Of a stretch of 38,698 nucleotides of DNA, positions 15,649 through 25,036 are shown in pieces (the stretch's first letter is position 1; each line of letters starts with the position of its first letter). Under the pieces are notes generated by a model that was not told the origin of the DNA, searched no databases, and worked only from the letters and a program-made list of their open reading frames with translations. A program made the position numbers and the translations under genes. Source of the stretch: Leptospiraceae bacterium (lineage in GTDB: Bacteria; Spirochaetota; Leptospiria; Leptospirales; Leptospiraceae); assembly GCA_017996175.1 (NCBI GenBank), contig JAGOHK010000040.1, positions 1 through 38,698 on the forward strand. The letters are read 5' to 3'.

Positions 15649-15891
15649 GCTTTGAGACTACCAGCCATACTAGAAGATAAATTAGAAGAAATTTGTCGTT
15701 CTGAAAAGAAAACCAAATCGGAATTACTCAGGGAAGCGATAGAATTATACTTTGAAGCATACCAAAAAAGAACTTCTGCTTACGAACTCGGAAAAGAATT
15801 TTTCGGTAAATACGGAAGCGGCGTAAAAGATAATTCAGAAAACTATAAAAAACGACTCAAAGAGAAATGGAATGCAAAGCGCTCTACTTGA
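15622..15891 (+). CDS. Ribbon-helix-helix (CopG/RelB-like) antitoxin
   Basis: The short protein has the RHH pattern: a beta strand (LALRLPAIL), helix 1 (EDKLEEICRSEKK) and helix 2 (KSELLREAIELYFEAY), then a charged tail that would wrap its toxin. Three in-frame starts exist (15622, 15634 and 15643). The Met at 15643, giving MLALRLPAIL and 82 residues, best matches the family, where the strand begins right after the start. The gene overlaps the PIN toxin by 20 bases and has a perfect palindrome at its start, so it should repress itself and neutralise the toxin. Confidence 0.85.
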   Translation: MYNTMLYMLALRLPAILEDKLEEICRSEKKTKSELLREAIELYFEAYQKRTSAYELGKEFFGKYGSGVKDNSENYKKRLKEKWNAKRST

Positions 15892-16282
15892 TGCAGGACC
15901 ACTCATTGCCTTATTTGACAACTCAGACAAACACCACAAAAAGGTTTTAAGTTTTTTTCAAAGCTTCACTGGAAAACTTTATACAACCTGGCCTGTCCTC
16001 ACAGAGACAATGCATTTTTTAAATTTCAATCCAAACGTTCAGTCTGATTTTTTACAATGGCTCCAAAGAGACCCAATCCATATTCCCGAAATGGGCAAAG
16101 CAAATTTAGAAAAATTACGAAAGCTGATTTTGAAATACAAAAATGTCCCGATGGATTTGGCAGATGCTAGTCTTGTATTATTATCCGAAGAAATGAATAT
16201 CAAACAGATTATCACCTTGGATTCAGATTATATTGTTTACAAAATAAATAAAAAATTTTTTAGAAATATCCTTCTTATTTAA
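15872..16282 (+). CDS. PIN-domain toxin (VapC-like RNase)
   Basis: The 136-residue product has the PIN fold landmarks: an N-terminal Asp (LLDAGPLIALFD), a mid-protein Glu (VLTETMHFL), the MDLADASLV acidic cluster and a late Asp (IITLDSDYIVY). PIN toxins are metal-dependent ribonucleases that cleave tRNA or rRNA, and all the expected acidic residues are present, so it should be active. It overlaps the antitoxin gene in another frame. Its stop codon lies within a dispersed terminal-repeat motif (16275-16299). Confidence 0.88.
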   Translation: MQSALLDAGPLIALFDNSDKHHKKVLSFFQSFTGKLYTTWPVLTETMHFLNFNPNVQSDFLQWLQRDPIHIPEMGKANLEKLRKLILKYKNVPMDLADASLVLLSEEMNIKQIITLDSDYIVYKINKKFFRNILLI

Positions 16283-16413
16283 CGTAAATTCGGCATAAGA
16301 AAAGTTATCCTTTTTGTCATCCCCATGCGAAGGCGTTGGTCGCGAATACTTGGAGCGAACGGCGGATCCATTATCGGTGCTCTCGGTGTTTATCGGTGGT
16401 AGTCTTTTTAACA
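16275..16413. repeat. Composite dispersed repeats between the PIN toxin and the xer gene
   Basis: Bases 16275-16299 (ttatttaacgtaaattcgg plus cataag) match about 20 of 25 bases of the reverse complement of 28869-28893. Bases 16371-16400 are an exact 30-base reverse-complement copy of 21933-21962 (core accaccgataaacaccgag). The space between two convergent genes is thus made of pieces of two repeat families. Confidence 0.65.
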
Positions 16414-17313
16414 TTACCCCCGAGGGTGATGTTTTTTGTGAACTTCCTTGAGAGATTTGTTCGCCATTTGAGTATAAATCTGAGTTGTAGAAATGTCGAT
16501 ATGCCCGAGTAATTCTTGAACAGAACGAAGATCTGCATGGTTCTCAAGTAGATGAGTGGCAAATGAATGACGCAAAGTATGCGGAGTGACTTTCTTTTGA
16601 ATACCTGTGCGTTTGATATAAAGGTTGAGTAAACGCCAAACTGATTTGCGATTGATGAAAGATCCTTTTTTGGAAACAAATATATAATCACATTTACGAA
16701 TTTTTAAAATTTCAGGACGACTTTTTTCTAAGTAGAGCTGAATCATATTCAATGCTTTTTCCCCAAACGGAACGAGCCGCGCTTTACCGCCCTTACCCTC
16801 AATTGCTAGCGACATATTTTCTAAGTCTACATCTTCCATTTTTAAATTGCAGGCTTCGGAAATTCTAAGTCCAGACGAATACAGTAACTCGAAAATGCAT
16901 TTGTCTCTAAGTTCATAGATATTGTCTTCTTTGATTTTGTCGAATAGTTCATTGATTTCATCGAGTGTGAGGTGATCGGGAATGGCACGCATTACCTCGG
17001 GAGTTTCAATTTTGTCAGTGGGGTTAAAATCAAGTTGTTTTTCGTCGCGAAGGTATTTGTAAAATTGGCGTATCGCAACTACTTCGCGGGCAAGTGTTTT
17101 AGAGGAAATTTTTCGGCTTTTTTCTTCGACTAAAAATTTCATAATATCTTTTGATTGCACATTGAGCAAGTCAATCTGCTGTTTATCTAGATAAGACTTG
17201 AACTTATTTAAATCATATCCGTACGAAAAAATAGAATTGTCACTTAGTCCTTTTTCGACAGAAAGATATTCCTGAAAGTTTTGAAGTAATTTTACTTGAG
17301 CACTGCTAGCCAA
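16414..17313 (-). CDS. xerD: Tyrosine recombinase, XerC/XerD family
   Basis: The 299-residue product is the usual length for XerC/D, which resolve chromosome dimers at dif during division. The N-terminal SAM-like core-binding domain spans residues about 5-90 and the catalytic domain about 112-290. Catalytic residues are all present: Arg150 (SSGLRISEA), a Lys in GKGGKARLVPFG (174/177), His245 and Arg248 (HTLRHSFATHLL), His271 (LLGHIDISTTQIY) and the nucleophile Tyr280. It is a single gene with no phage or integron genes beside it, so a housekeeping role is likeliest. XerC versus XerD cannot be settled from this window; the symbol is a best guess. Confidence 0.88.
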   Translation of the reverse strand: MASSAQVKLLQNFQEYLSVEKGLSDNSIFSYGYDLNKFKSYLDKQQIDLLNVQSKDIMKFLVEEKSRKISSKTLAREVVAIRQFYKYLRDEKQLDFNPTDKIETPEVMRAIPDHLTLDEINELFDKIKEDNIYELRDKCIFELLYSSGLRISEACNLKMEDVDLENMSLAIEGKGGKARLVPFGEKALNMIQLYLEKSRPEILKIRKCDYIFVSKKGSFINRKSVWRLLNLYIKRTGIQKKVTPHTLRHSFATHLLENHADLRSVQELLGHIDISTTQIYTQMANKSLKEVHKKHHPRG

Positions 17314-17533
17314 TTTTTTTTCTCACTCTACACTTGATTAATAACAGAATCGGTCGAACTCTTACCTTTTTTTGATTTTTTTCTAAAAGAGACAAAGTTT
17401 TTTTATCTGCGCCATTCTTGTACTAGACAAATTTTTATATAAAATCATAACATTTAGAAAAAAGTTTTAAAGATTTTTACACTTCTATTTCCATGTAAAT
17501 TAGCAGTAAAAATCCCAACAAATAAGACATAAT

Positions 17534-18166
17534 ATGCAGCAAAAAAGAAGCAATAAAAAAAAGACTCTCTCTAAAAAAAACTTAACAAAATTTAAGCACT
17601 TATTTTTTGAATGTATACTCCTTTGGCTAATTCTAATCGGACTCACGAATTGCTCTAGGGAAAAACAAATCAGCCAGGAAGCTTACAAAAAAGAACAGGC
17701 AGGAAAAAAAGCAGAAGCCCTCTACGATTACACCCGTGCTCTAGAGATAAATCCAGACTACGCATTCGCAAATAAACGGATTGGGTTTATTCTTTCCGAG
17801 TCCCCCGAATCGCAAGATGTTGCAATTCACCATTTAGAGATGGCAAAGCGAGAATCAGAGAATGATATGGAAGTTACTATGAAACTAGTTGATTCCTATA
17901 TTTTAAACCGAGAATTTGCGAAGCTCAAGAAACTACGGGGCGAGCTCACAGTGGGACTCGACCTACAAACATTTCAACTTCTAGACGATATATATAATTG
18001 TATGTTAAAAAAAGACGAGGCAAAAAATACTGCCAAGAAAATACAATTTTCATTCGAAGCACAGTATGCCAAACTCTTTTATAGAAGTTGGGCAGCTTGT
18101 TACGAAATAGCGGAAATGCCCGAAAAAGCAGAAGAAATCAAAAGTAAATATAGAAATGCTGATTAA
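17534..18166 (+). CDS. TPR lipoprotein
   Basis: The 210-residue product has an unusually long, lysine-rich N-region (about 22 residues), a hydrophobic stretch and a lipobox (LIGLTNC, Cys40). TPR-like helices follow, clearest in AYKKEQAGKKAEALYDYTRALEINPDYAFA (read in two halves), with typical Ala, Leu and Pro spacing. It overlaps the SGNH hydrolase gene by 11 bases, so the two are probably co-translated, and it may scaffold an envelope acylation complex with that protein. There is no clear ribosome site before the ATG. Confidence 0.75.
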   Translation: MQQKRSNKKKTLSKKNLTKFKHLFFECILLWLILIGLTNCSREKQISQEAYKKEQAGKKAEALYDYTRALEINPDYAFANKRIGFILSESPESQDVAIHHLEMAKRESENDMEVTMKLVDSYILNREFAKLKKLRGELTVGLDLQTFQLLDDIYNCMLKKDEAKNTAKKIQFSFEAQYAKLFYRSWAACYEIAEMPEKAEEIKSKYRNAD

Positions 18167-19343
18167 ATTTATCTTAAACATACTGCTAATTCTTATTTTA
18201 TCAGAGGGAATTCTCTGGATTGTACGCCCCTCTGCCCTCGAATTCTATCGAATCCAAAAGACTTACCACAAAGTAGAACCAAGTTATCTGATCGATTTAG
18301 AGCCAAATGTGAAAGTACATGTAAAACATTTTCAAAAATTCTTTGAGATGGATTTTAGCACAAATGAACTTGGATTTCGTGGATCGCCTAATGTAGATAA
18401 TTCGCTACCACAAATTGTTTGCATCGGGGATTCTGTTACGATGGGTTTTGGGGTGAGTGATAAAGATACATTTTGCAATAAACTAAATGGATTTACGGAT
18501 AACAAAGATAATTCCTACCAAGCCCTAAACCTTGGCGTAGATGCTTACGGTCCATCTCATATCAATTTAAAATTAGAAAAATTTCTTCCTAAATTAAATA
18601 CAAAAATTTTGTATTACTTTCCAAGTAATGGAGACAATATCGATGAAGTCACCTTTTACAGCAAAAAGAATAGCAAACTTGCGATGTTTTTATTTGAAAC
18701 ACAATTTCAACTGGCTAAGCACAGTTATCTCTTCCTTGCATTAAAAATGACACAGGAAAATTTGATTTATCGTTTCAATGAAACATTCATCTGGCCAATT
18801 CAAAAAATCCAGAAGACACGCGATTGTATGAACTCTCTATTACCCGCAGATAGATGTACGGACGCGTATTTCCCCTATACACCTTACAGCCTAAAAGAAG
18901 ATTTTATCCGACCAGAAAAACGAGATCCATACTCAGCGCCCGTTTACCCAGCCGACGAATGCTCTGACACACCGGTAAATTTCGATACCCCCCAAGGGAT
19001 GCTCGAACAGATAAATAAAATGGTAACACTCACCAAGGAAAGAAATATCAAGTTAGTTTTATTTTTAGCTCCCATTGATTTAGAAACTGCCTACTGTTCG
19101 CAAAAGGGCAAATTCCATCACTACTATGCGTATCTTTCTACCTTAAAAATTTATTTGAAAGAAAAACAAATCGACTTTGTAGACTTAAATGAATACACCA
19201 AAGAAATGACCTACCAAGGGCAAATGAATGTTCGCCCCTACTACATTTTTGGCGATGGACATTATACTGCTCTAGGTAACGAGTGGGTGTATCAGATTGT
19301 AAAAAAGAAAACTCAGGAGGTACTGGACTCTTTAGGGAAATGA
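18156..19343 (+). CDS. Membrane-anchored SGNH/GDSL hydrolase (AlgJ/AlgX-like)
   Basis: The 395-residue product has an N-terminal membrane anchor (FILNILLILILSEGILWIV). The SGNH nucleophile motif is IVCIGDSVTMGFGV, with Ser93 the likely catalytic serine, and the C-terminal block GDGHYTALGNEW supplies the Asp367/His369 pair. Such proteins work in the periplasm as O-acetyltransferases or esterases on polysaccharides, together with an MBOAT protein, and a MBOAT gene follows here after a 135-base gap. Six cysteines in the second half (DCMNSLL, DRCTDA, DECSDT, AYCSQK among them) may form disulfides. Substrate unknown; a surface glycan or LPS is inferred. Confidence 0.8.
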   Translation: MLIKFILNILLILILSEGILWIVRPSALEFYRIQKTYHKVEPSYLIDLEPNVKVHVKHFQKFFEMDFSTNELGFRGSPNVDNSLPQIVCIGDSVTMGFGVSDKDTFCNKLNGFTDNKDNSYQALNLGVDAYGPSHINLKLEKFLPKLNTKILYYFPSNGDNIDEVTFYSKKNSKLAMFLFETQFQLAKHSYLFLALKMTQENLIYRFNETFIWPIQKIQKTRDCMNSLLPADRCTDAYFPYTPYSLKEDFIRPEKRDPYSAPVYPADECSDTPVNFDTPQGMLEQINKMVTLTKERNIKLVLFLAPIDLETAYCSQKGKFHHYYAYLSTLKIYLKEKQIDFVDLNEYTKEMTYQGQMNVRPYYIFGDGHYTALGNEWVYQIVKKKTQEVLDSLGK

Positions 19344-19358
19344 TTTAAGGTAATCATC

Positions 19359-19440
19359 CTGTCATTCCCGAAATTTTCAGTCGGGAATCTCTCCTTCTTG
19401 AGACCCCCTACAGAAAATTTAGGGGGTGACAGTAAGTAAC
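19359..19440. repeat. Dispersed double-hairpin repeat, copy A
   Basis: Outer arms ctgtca (19359-19364) and tgacag (19427-19432) enclose two hairpins: attcccga / tcgggaat around a 9-base loop, and accccct / agggggt. Related copies lie at 23708-23800 and 28732-28838. This copy separates the SGNH and MBOAT genes and could act as a processing site or partial terminator. Confidence 0.65.
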
Positions 19441-19478
19441 CCTTCTATTATTTTAAAACTAAAGTCCACAAAAAAACT

Positions 19479-20885
19479 ATGCTATTTAATTCCCTCCACT
19501 TCTATGTATTCTGCCTAATAGTCTTTCCTCTCTATTTTTTTCTACAAGAGGATAAGCAGCGTAAACTGCTACTTTGGGCTTCGGTGTATTTCTATGCCTG
19601 TCTAAAAGTAGCCTTTGTTCCCCTACTTCTTTTATCGTTTATCGCAACATTTATTGGTTCGATTCGGATTTTCGAGACAGAAAAACAGAGCACAAAAAAA
19701 CTCTGGCTCTATTTCGTTTTACTTGTAAACTTAGGAATTTTAATATTCTTCAAATACACTGACTTTCTTCGTTCCATCCTACACGACCTAGGGGTAAATG
19801 GAAGTAATCCGTCCGAATTTAAAGCGATTGGATTTATATTACCTCTTGGAATTTCTTTCTATACTTTTCAAGCAATCGCATACTCAGTTGACGTTTACAG
19901 GGGACTTCTAAAACCCGAAAGAAATTTTTCTGACTTTTCTTTATTCCTCTTGTTTTTTCCGCAGTTAGTCGCGGGTCCTATCATGCGAGCGGATGTTTTA
20001 ATTCCACAATTTGCGGGCAGAAAACTTTTTTCACAAGAAAATTTTTCACTTGGAATGGGACAGATTGCACTTGGAATTTTTAAGAAAACCATGATTGCAG
20101 ATCCAATTTCGGATTTCATCGAACCAATATTCGCAAATCCTTCTGAGTATAATTTTCTTTCTTGTTTACTCGGGGCTTATTTTTTTACAATTCAAATCTA
20201 TTGCGACTTTGCCGGATACTCCGATATAGCCATTGGATCAGGAAAAATTTTAGGTTTCAATATACCAATTAACTTTAGACGCCCGTATCTCGCATCTTCC
20301 TCAACAGAAATTTGGAAACGATGGCATATATCTCTCTCTACATGGCTTAGGGATTATATCTATTTTTCCCTCGGCGGTAATCGAGTTCCTCTACTTCAAA
20401 ATTACTTTAACGTATTTGTTACAATGATCATTGGTGGAATTTGGCATGGAGCAGCGTGGACATTTATTGTTTGGGGATTTATTTGTGGACTGAGTCTGAC
20501 GGTAGAAAAGTTTTTTATCGAATTTGGTTATGAAAAATATTTTTTAAAAATCCCGAAGGTAATTAGAATCATTTATACATTTAGTCTTTTTATGTTAGGT
20601 GGACTTTTCTTTCGCTCTCTAGATTTTAAACTAGCAATTATAATGTTAAAACGAATCGTTACTTTAGAAACAAATGGAATTTTAACGATCGGTTACATCT
20701 TGTTTATCCCAATTACGATTTTATTTACAATTGAAATATTAGAGGAAACAGGAAAACTGTCCAAGATAAAAGAATCTGGAATTTATCAAATGATAAGAGT
20801 CCCTGTTCTAACTTCTGTTTTTTTAGTAGCAGGATGCATTTATACAGTGACTGCAAGTCCCCAGTTTTATTATTTTCAATTTTAG
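19479..20885 (+). CDS. MBOAT family O-acyltransferase (AlgI/DltB-like)
   Basis: The 468-residue product is a polytopic membrane protein of usual MBOAT length. Landmarks are [51 protein letters not shown], the loop [19 protein letters not shown] (His283) and [16 protein letters not shown] with the likely catalytic His323. These proteins pass an acyl group across the inner membrane to a periplasmic acceptor, in AlgI/AlgJ-type pairs with an SGNH protein such as the one just upstream. The acceptor is probably a cell-surface polysaccharide. trxB follows after 10 bases, so they may share a transcript. Confidence 0.9.
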   Translation: MLFNSLHFYVFCLIVFPLYFFLQEDKQRKLLLWASVYFYACLKVAFVPLLLLSFIATFIGSIRIFETEKQSTKKLWLYFVLLVNLGILIFFKYTDFLRSILHDLGVNGSNPSEFKAIGFILPLGISFYTFQAIAYSVDVYRGLLKPERNFSDFSLFLLFFPQLVAGPIMRADVLIPQFAGRKLFSQENFSLGMGQIALGIFKKTMIADPISDFIEPIFANPSEYNFLSCLLGAYFFTIQIYCDFAGYSDIAIGSGKILGFNIPINFRRPYLASSSTEIWKRWHISLSTWLRDYIYFSLGGNRVPLLQNYFNVFVTMIIGGIWHGAAWTFIVWGFICGLSLTVEKFFIEFGYEKYFLKIPKVIRIIYTFSLFMLGGLFFRSLDFKLAIIMLKRIVTLETNGILTIGYILFIPITILFTIEILEETGKLSKIKESGIYQMIRVPVLTSVFLVAGCIYTVTASPQFYYFQF

Positions 20886-20895
20886 GAGTTTTTAT

Positions 20896-21834
20896 ATGGC
20901 GCACAAAATAGTTATCATCGGTTCAGGACCTGCGGGTCATACAGCAGCAATCTACGCAGCAAGGGCAAACTTAAATCCAGTTATGTATGAAGGATTTATG
21001 GCAGGCGGAGTTGCGGCTGGAGGACAATTAACCACAACTACAGAAGTAGAAAACTTTCCGGGCTTTCCAGAAGGAATTGACGGAACGAAGCTAACACAGT
21101 TATTCCGCGAGCAGTCCACCAAATACGGGACAACTATCATTACCCAGACAGTGACCAAAGTCGACTTCAATGTTCGCCCTTTTAAAATTTATACAGACGA
21201 AGAAGAATGCGAAGCAGAAGCTGTCATCATTGCAACAGGTGCCACAGCAAAGAGAATGAATATCAAAGGAGAACACGACTACTGGCAAAGAGGAATTTCC
21301 GCTTGTGCAGTCTGCGACGGGGCACTCCCGATTTTCCGCAACAAAGAACTCGCCGTAATCGGTGGTGGTGACTCAGCAGTAGAGGAGGCAACTCACCTAA
21401 CTAAATTTGCTTCGAAAGTCTACCTGATTCACAGAAGAGACAAACTCCGTGCGTCCCAAGTAATGCAAGACCGCGCAATCAATCACCCAAAAATCCAAAT
21501 GGTATGGAATAGCACAGTAGAAGAAGCAATTGGCGGTGCTGGTGGGATAAATGCGATTACCCTCAAGGACACTGTGAACGGAGCAACTAAGACTTTGCCT
21601 GTAGGTGGTCTCTTCTATGCAATTGGTCATACTCCTAATACAGAAATTTTTAAAGAGTTCTTAGAGTTAGATGAAGTCGGTTATATCAAAACAATTCCAG
21701 GCTCTACTCGCACTAACGTCGAAGGTGTGTTTGCCGCAGGTGATGTGCAAGATAGAATTTATCGTCAAGCAATCTCTGCCGCCGGCTCCGGCTGTATGGC
21801 AGCCCTTGATGCAGAAAGATGGTTAATGCATTGA
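20896..21834 (+). CDS. trxB: Thioredoxin reductase
   Basis: The 312-residue product is the standard length for low-molecular-weight thioredoxin reductase, which uses NADPH and FAD to reduce thioredoxin. The FAD-binding [16 protein letters not shown] motif is at residues 9-24, the redox-active CAVC at 137-140 ([11 protein letters not shown]), the NADPH-binding [10 protein letters not shown] at 157-166, and the C-terminal FAD motif [12 protein letters not shown] is present. All catalytic elements are intact. A ribosome site (aggag) precedes the ATG, and the gene lies close behind the MBOAT gene. Confidence 0.95.
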   Translation: MAHKIVIIGSGPAGHTAAIYAARANLNPVMYEGFMAGGVAAGGQLTTTTEVENFPGFPEGIDGTKLTQLFREQSTKYGTTIITQTVTKVDFNVRPFKIYTDEEECEAEAVIIATGATAKRMNIKGEHDYWQRGISACAVCDGALPIFRNKELAVIGGGDSAVEEATHLTKFASKVYLIHRRDKLRASQVMQDRAINHPKIQMVWNSTVEEAIGGAGGINAITLKDTVNGATKTLPVGGLFYAIGHTPNTEIFKEFLELDEVGYIKTIPGSTRTNVEGVFAAGDVQDRIYRQAISAAGSGCMAALDAERWLMH

Positions 21835-21880
21835 GAAATTAGAATTTTACAATTGTAAAAAATATTACTAATATTTCTAA
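21835..21880. terminator. Palindromic AT-rich region after trxB
   Basis: A perfect 16-base palindrome ttttacaattgtaaaa (21845-21860) and an adjacent near-palindrome aaatattactaatattt follow the trxB stop. They could form weak hairpins at the end of the transcript. There is no GC-rich stem, so the terminator call is tentative. Confidence 0.3.
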
Positions 21881-21893
21881 TCGAGGGAAGCTA

Positions 21894-22086
21894 CGCTCAA
21901 TGCTGTACAATTAAGAAAAACATTTAAAGATTACCACCGATAAACACCGAGAGCACCGATAAAAGATACGATAATTTCTGAATATTCTTAGATTGGTTTG
22001 AATCCATATCATTTTTTATCGTTCTTTTATCGGTGTCCATCGGTGGCAATCTTTGAGAGGTTCCCTTAACTTGACAGCATTGAACG
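21894..22086. repeat. Long imperfect palindrome (MITE-like) between trxB and recQ
   Basis: The arms are caatgctgt (21898-21906) and acagcattg (22074-22082). Most of the sequence between them is also inverted-complementary, including agattaccaccgat with atcggtggcaatct, and ccgataaaagat with atcgttcttttatcgg. Bases 21933-21962 recur exactly, inverted, at 16371-16400. No coding capacity. It fills most of the 313-base gap between the two genes. Confidence 0.7.
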
Positions 22087-22147
22087 ACGATTAGCTATTA
22101 GAAATCAGGGTAGTAGTATCTTGCCTATTTTCTAAAGTGGTAACAAG

Positions 22148-23635
22148 ATGAAAGTATTAGCAGAAATAGAAGCCAAGGCTAACAATTTAGAAGAGATTAA
22201 AAAGATATTTGGAATTCAAGAATTTCGTGGATCACAAGAAAGAATTATTCAAGGCGCATTACAAGGAGAGCACTCTCTAGTTCTAATGCCAACCGGAACA
22301 GGAAAATCCCTTTGTTACCAAATCCCCGCCTTGACACTAAATGGATTGACAGTTGTATTATCACCCTTGATTGCACTCATGCAAGATCAAGTCGCAAAAT
22401 TAAAAACCCTTGGAGTTGATGCGGTCTTTATTAATTCTTCTCTCTCAAAAGGACAAAGACTAGAACGTTATGCGGCACTGAAAGAAGGCAAATACAAATT
22501 AGTCTACGTTTCTCCTGAACGATTTAGAAAAGATGATTTCATTGATGCCATAAAAAGTAGAAAAATAGCTCTTCTCGCGATTGATGAAGCACATTGTATC
22601 AGCCAGTGGGGTCACGATTTTCGTCCTGACTACACAAAGATTCAAGAGTTTAGAACCATACTTGGGAATCCAACTACAATGGCACTAACGGCAACTGCAA
22701 CACCCGATGTTAGAAGTGACATCATCCACAGCATGGGATTTTCCTTATCAGAAATACAAGTATACAACGATGGAATCTGTCGCCCGAATCTTTGGTTAGG
22801 CACAAGTGAGCATATTGCAGAACAAGAAAAATTCAATGCGATTTTAGAAGCACTACAAATAGAGGAAAATAAACAGTATGCGCCAGCCATAGGCACAACG
22901 ATCATCTATTTTAATCTGATTAAGAGTTTAGAACGATTTAGCCATTTTCTTGACTTAAAAAAAATTCCACACTTACTCTATCATGGGAAACTAAATCCAG
23001 ATAGACGCAAATCAGTCCAACAAAACTTTCTTAAGACAAAAACGGGATTACTTCTAGCAACTAACGCTTTTGGAATGGGAATTGACAAACCAGACGTTCG
23101 TGCGATTTATCATGCTGAACTTCCTCCCTCTTTAGAGTCCTATTATCAGGAGATTGGTCGTGCGGGTCGTGATGGACTTCCCTCTCGTTGTGAAGTCTTT
23201 TATTGTCAGGAGGATCTCACTGTTCTAATGGATTTCATTGACTGGCAAAATCCCGATACCCAATTTCTAAAACTTGTATACAATACACTAAAGAATATGC
23301 GTCATTCGCCTGAGTCTATGAGTTATCAAGATCTCCAAGAAAGAATAGTTTTCAAAAATAAAGGCGACCATCGACTTCAGACAGCTCTCAACTTATTTGA
23401 GAGATACGGAGTAACCGAAGGAGACTTAGAGCGAGGCGATCTTCAAGTTTGTGACGAATTACCGGGAGTCCTTACTTCGAAGGAAGCACTTGAAGAGAAA
23501 AAACGTTTTTCCCTTCAGAAACTTTATCAGATGGTTCAGTATTTAAAAACGGAAGTATGTCGTCGTGAGTTCGTTTACGACTACTTTGCCGCTACTCGTG
23601 TTACCTGTTTTGCCTGTGATAAATGTGACGAATAA
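22148..23635 (+). CDS. recQ: RecQ-family ATP-dependent DNA helicase, short form
   Basis: The 495-residue product has all superfamily 2 helicase motifs: FRGSQERIIQGAL, the Walker A MPTGTGKSLCYQIPA (residues 48-61), DEAHCISQWGHDFRPDY with DEAH at 146-149, TALTATATPDV, the helicase C block ATNAFGMGIDKPDVRAIYH and YYQEIGRAGRDGLPSRC. It unwinds DNA 3' to 5' in repair and recombination. The end is unusual. After an insert that looks partly winged-helix (ALNLFERYGVTEGD), the protein stops right at the zinc-binding cluster (CRREFVYDYF ... CFACDKCDE), so it lacks the usual downstream winged-helix and HRDC domains (E. coli RecQ is about 610 residues). Confidence 0.88.
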   Translation: MKVLAEIEAKANNLEEIKKIFGIQEFRGSQERIIQGALQGEHSLVLMPTGTGKSLCYQIPALTLNGLTVVLSPLIALMQDQVAKLKTLGVDAVFINSSLSKGQRLERYAALKEGKYKLVYVSPERFRKDDFIDAIKSRKIALLAIDEAHCISQWGHDFRPDYTKIQEFRTILGNPTTMALTATATPDVRSDIIHSMGFSLSEIQVYNDGICRPNLWLGTSEHIAEQEKFNAILEALQIEENKQYAPAIGTTIIYFNLIKSLERFSHFLDLKKIPHLLYHGKLNPDRRKSVQQNFLKTKTGLLLATNAFGMGIDKPDVRAIYHAELPPSLESYYQEIGRAGRDGLPSRCEVFYCQEDLTVLMDFIDWQNPDTQFLKLVYNTLKNMRHSPESMSYQDLQERIVFKNKGDHRLQTALNLFERYGVTEGDLERGDLQVCDELPGVLTSKEALEEKKRFSLQKLYQMVQYLKTEVCRREFVYDYFAATRVTCFACDKCDE

Positions 23636-23671
23636 AAACCCGGATGCCAGTCCGCAGTATCTCTAATGCTT

Positions 23672-23838
23672 TTACATAACGTTAACTCGACGTAAGGATT
23701 TTGAGTTTGTCATTCCCAAAATTTTCTGTTGGGAATCTGTAGTCCTAAGCAGGATTTTATATTATTTGAGACCCCCGACAGAAAATTTCGGGAGTTACAA
23801 TGAGTGATTACCCGTTACACCGAACTCACGTTACATAA
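23672..23838. repeat. Dispersed repeat element, copy B, with terminal inverted repeats
   Basis: The ends ttacataacgttaactcgac... (23672-23696) and ...cgaactcacgttacataa (23814-23838) are imperfect inverted repeats of about 25 bases. Inside is the shared double-hairpin unit: attccca / tgggaat around aaattttctgt, then acccccgacagaaaatttcg with gggagt. Both flanking genes converge on it, so it may serve as a bidirectional terminator as well as being a mobile repeat. Confidence 0.65.
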
Positions 23839-23843
23839 CAAAA

Positions 23844-24602
23844 TTAATTTTCTGTATTTTTCATTTTCACTTTTAAATCTTCAATCGCCTGCTGTTTTTC
23901 AAATTCGTTCATAATTCCGAGTTCTCGTTCGTTGATTTTTAGTTCTAATTCGAATTGACGACGAAAACTCTCAAGTGCGAATAATCGTTCGTAATCCTCA
24001 CCATAAATTTCTTTCCGAGCTTTTATAAGATGATTTTTTTTGGAGCGAGGCATATCGGTGTAATGTTTCTTTAAATACCGATTTGAATATGCGTAAAATT
24101 TCTCGACTGTTTCAAAATCTCGACCTGTGAATAAAATATCTACTAATTTCTCTCCAAATAATTCAAATCGAAGCATGTCTACTTTTAATATTTTTTCATA
24201 ATCATCCAGGTCTTTATCTCCTGCAACTTTTTGTTTTTCCTTTTCAAATCGAAGATACATGTCGAGAATCTCGACAAGGACTTTACTTCTCTCCCCCGGA
24301 AAATCTCTCTCCAATTCTTGTATAAAATTTTTTCTGGGCGAACCTGGATTTGTATAAGTATGAAAGAGCATCCTTGTCCTAAAAAATTCTAGCAAGGGAA
24401 GAGAATTAATTTGGATTAAATTTTCTTTTACTAAATAATCAGGATTATCTTTCAATTGTAAAAAAAGCGAATCAGAAACTGGGTGATAATCTGGCTCTTC
24501 TAAATTTTTTTTATAAATTTTGAAATAATAAAAAAAAGCTCCCGCAACAATAGCTACCAAAACACAAAAAAGTCCAATTAGTTTATAATTTTTTTTATCC
24601 AT
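23844..24602 (-). CDS. Membrane-anchored helical protein, possibly lipase-chaperone-like
   Basis: The 252-residue product has one N-terminal transmembrane helix (LIGLFCVLVAIVAGAFFYYF), then an almost entirely helical, charged region. Segments such as LEFFRTRMLF, LVEILDMYLRFEKEKQKV and LRFELFGEKLVDILF resemble the layout of lipase-specific foldases (Lif), which are inner-membrane-anchored, extended helical chaperones of about 300-350 residues. The match is by pattern only, and the characteristic Lif RxxFDY motif is not clearly present. It stands alone between repeats with no lipase gene beside it; a lipase-like gene is about 8 kb away. Function not established. Confidence 0.5.
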   Translation of the reverse strand: MDKKNYKLIGLFCVLVAIVAGAFFYYFKIYKKNLEEPDYHPVSDSLFLQLKDNPDYLVKENLIQINSLPLLEFFRTRMLFHTYTNPGSPRKNFIQELERDFPGERSKVLVEILDMYLRFEKEKQKVAGDKDLDDYEKILKVDMLRFELFGEKLVDILFTGRDFETVEKFYAYSNRYLKKHYTDMPRSKKNHLIKARKEIYGEDYERLFALESFRRQFELELKINERELGIMNEFEKQQAIEDLKVKMKNTEN

Positions 24603-25036
24603 ACTACAGTTCTATTATCGTTCGTTTTTTTTTCCTGAAAGAAAAAATCCAACCTCAATTTGCAAATTTGTAAATGAATTTCTTTTACAGAGGACATATA
24701 CCAAGAAAAAATGCTATGCAACCAAGCGAAAGAAGAACATACTCAAATTTAATCGTGTTTAGCTTTTAGAAAAATTATGCCGTTAAACAATTGTGGGCAA
24801 AATACTAATAGCCAAACTTATCGAAAGGAATTGTAGTCTATTCTATATTAGTTACGAAAAATATACTAGGATTAGAATGATTTTCGGGATTTTCAGGATT
24901 AAGAAATCTTATTTTAAAGTTTTTTTTCTACATCGAAAACCGAAAACGAATTTGGCTTGAGTATAAATCCGAATATTGAAAAAATAGGAGACAGGCTGAA
25001 TGGAAATTTTTCAGAAAACAGCCTTTTAAAAAATCT
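24603..25036. other. Intergenic region upstream of nadA
   Basis: No gene is supported in these 434 bases. Near the right end, aggctg (24993-24998) and cagcct (25019-25024) can pair over a 20-base loop and are followed by tttt, so an attenuator-like hairpin ahead of nadA is possible. The rest is AT-rich and shows no obvious structure. Confidence 0.4.

Noticed and set aside
16414..17313. The tyrosine recombinase considered as an integrase of a genomic island
   Set aside because: Length and motifs fit housekeeping XerC/D, and no attachment-site pair, tRNA end or phage gene is seen nearby.
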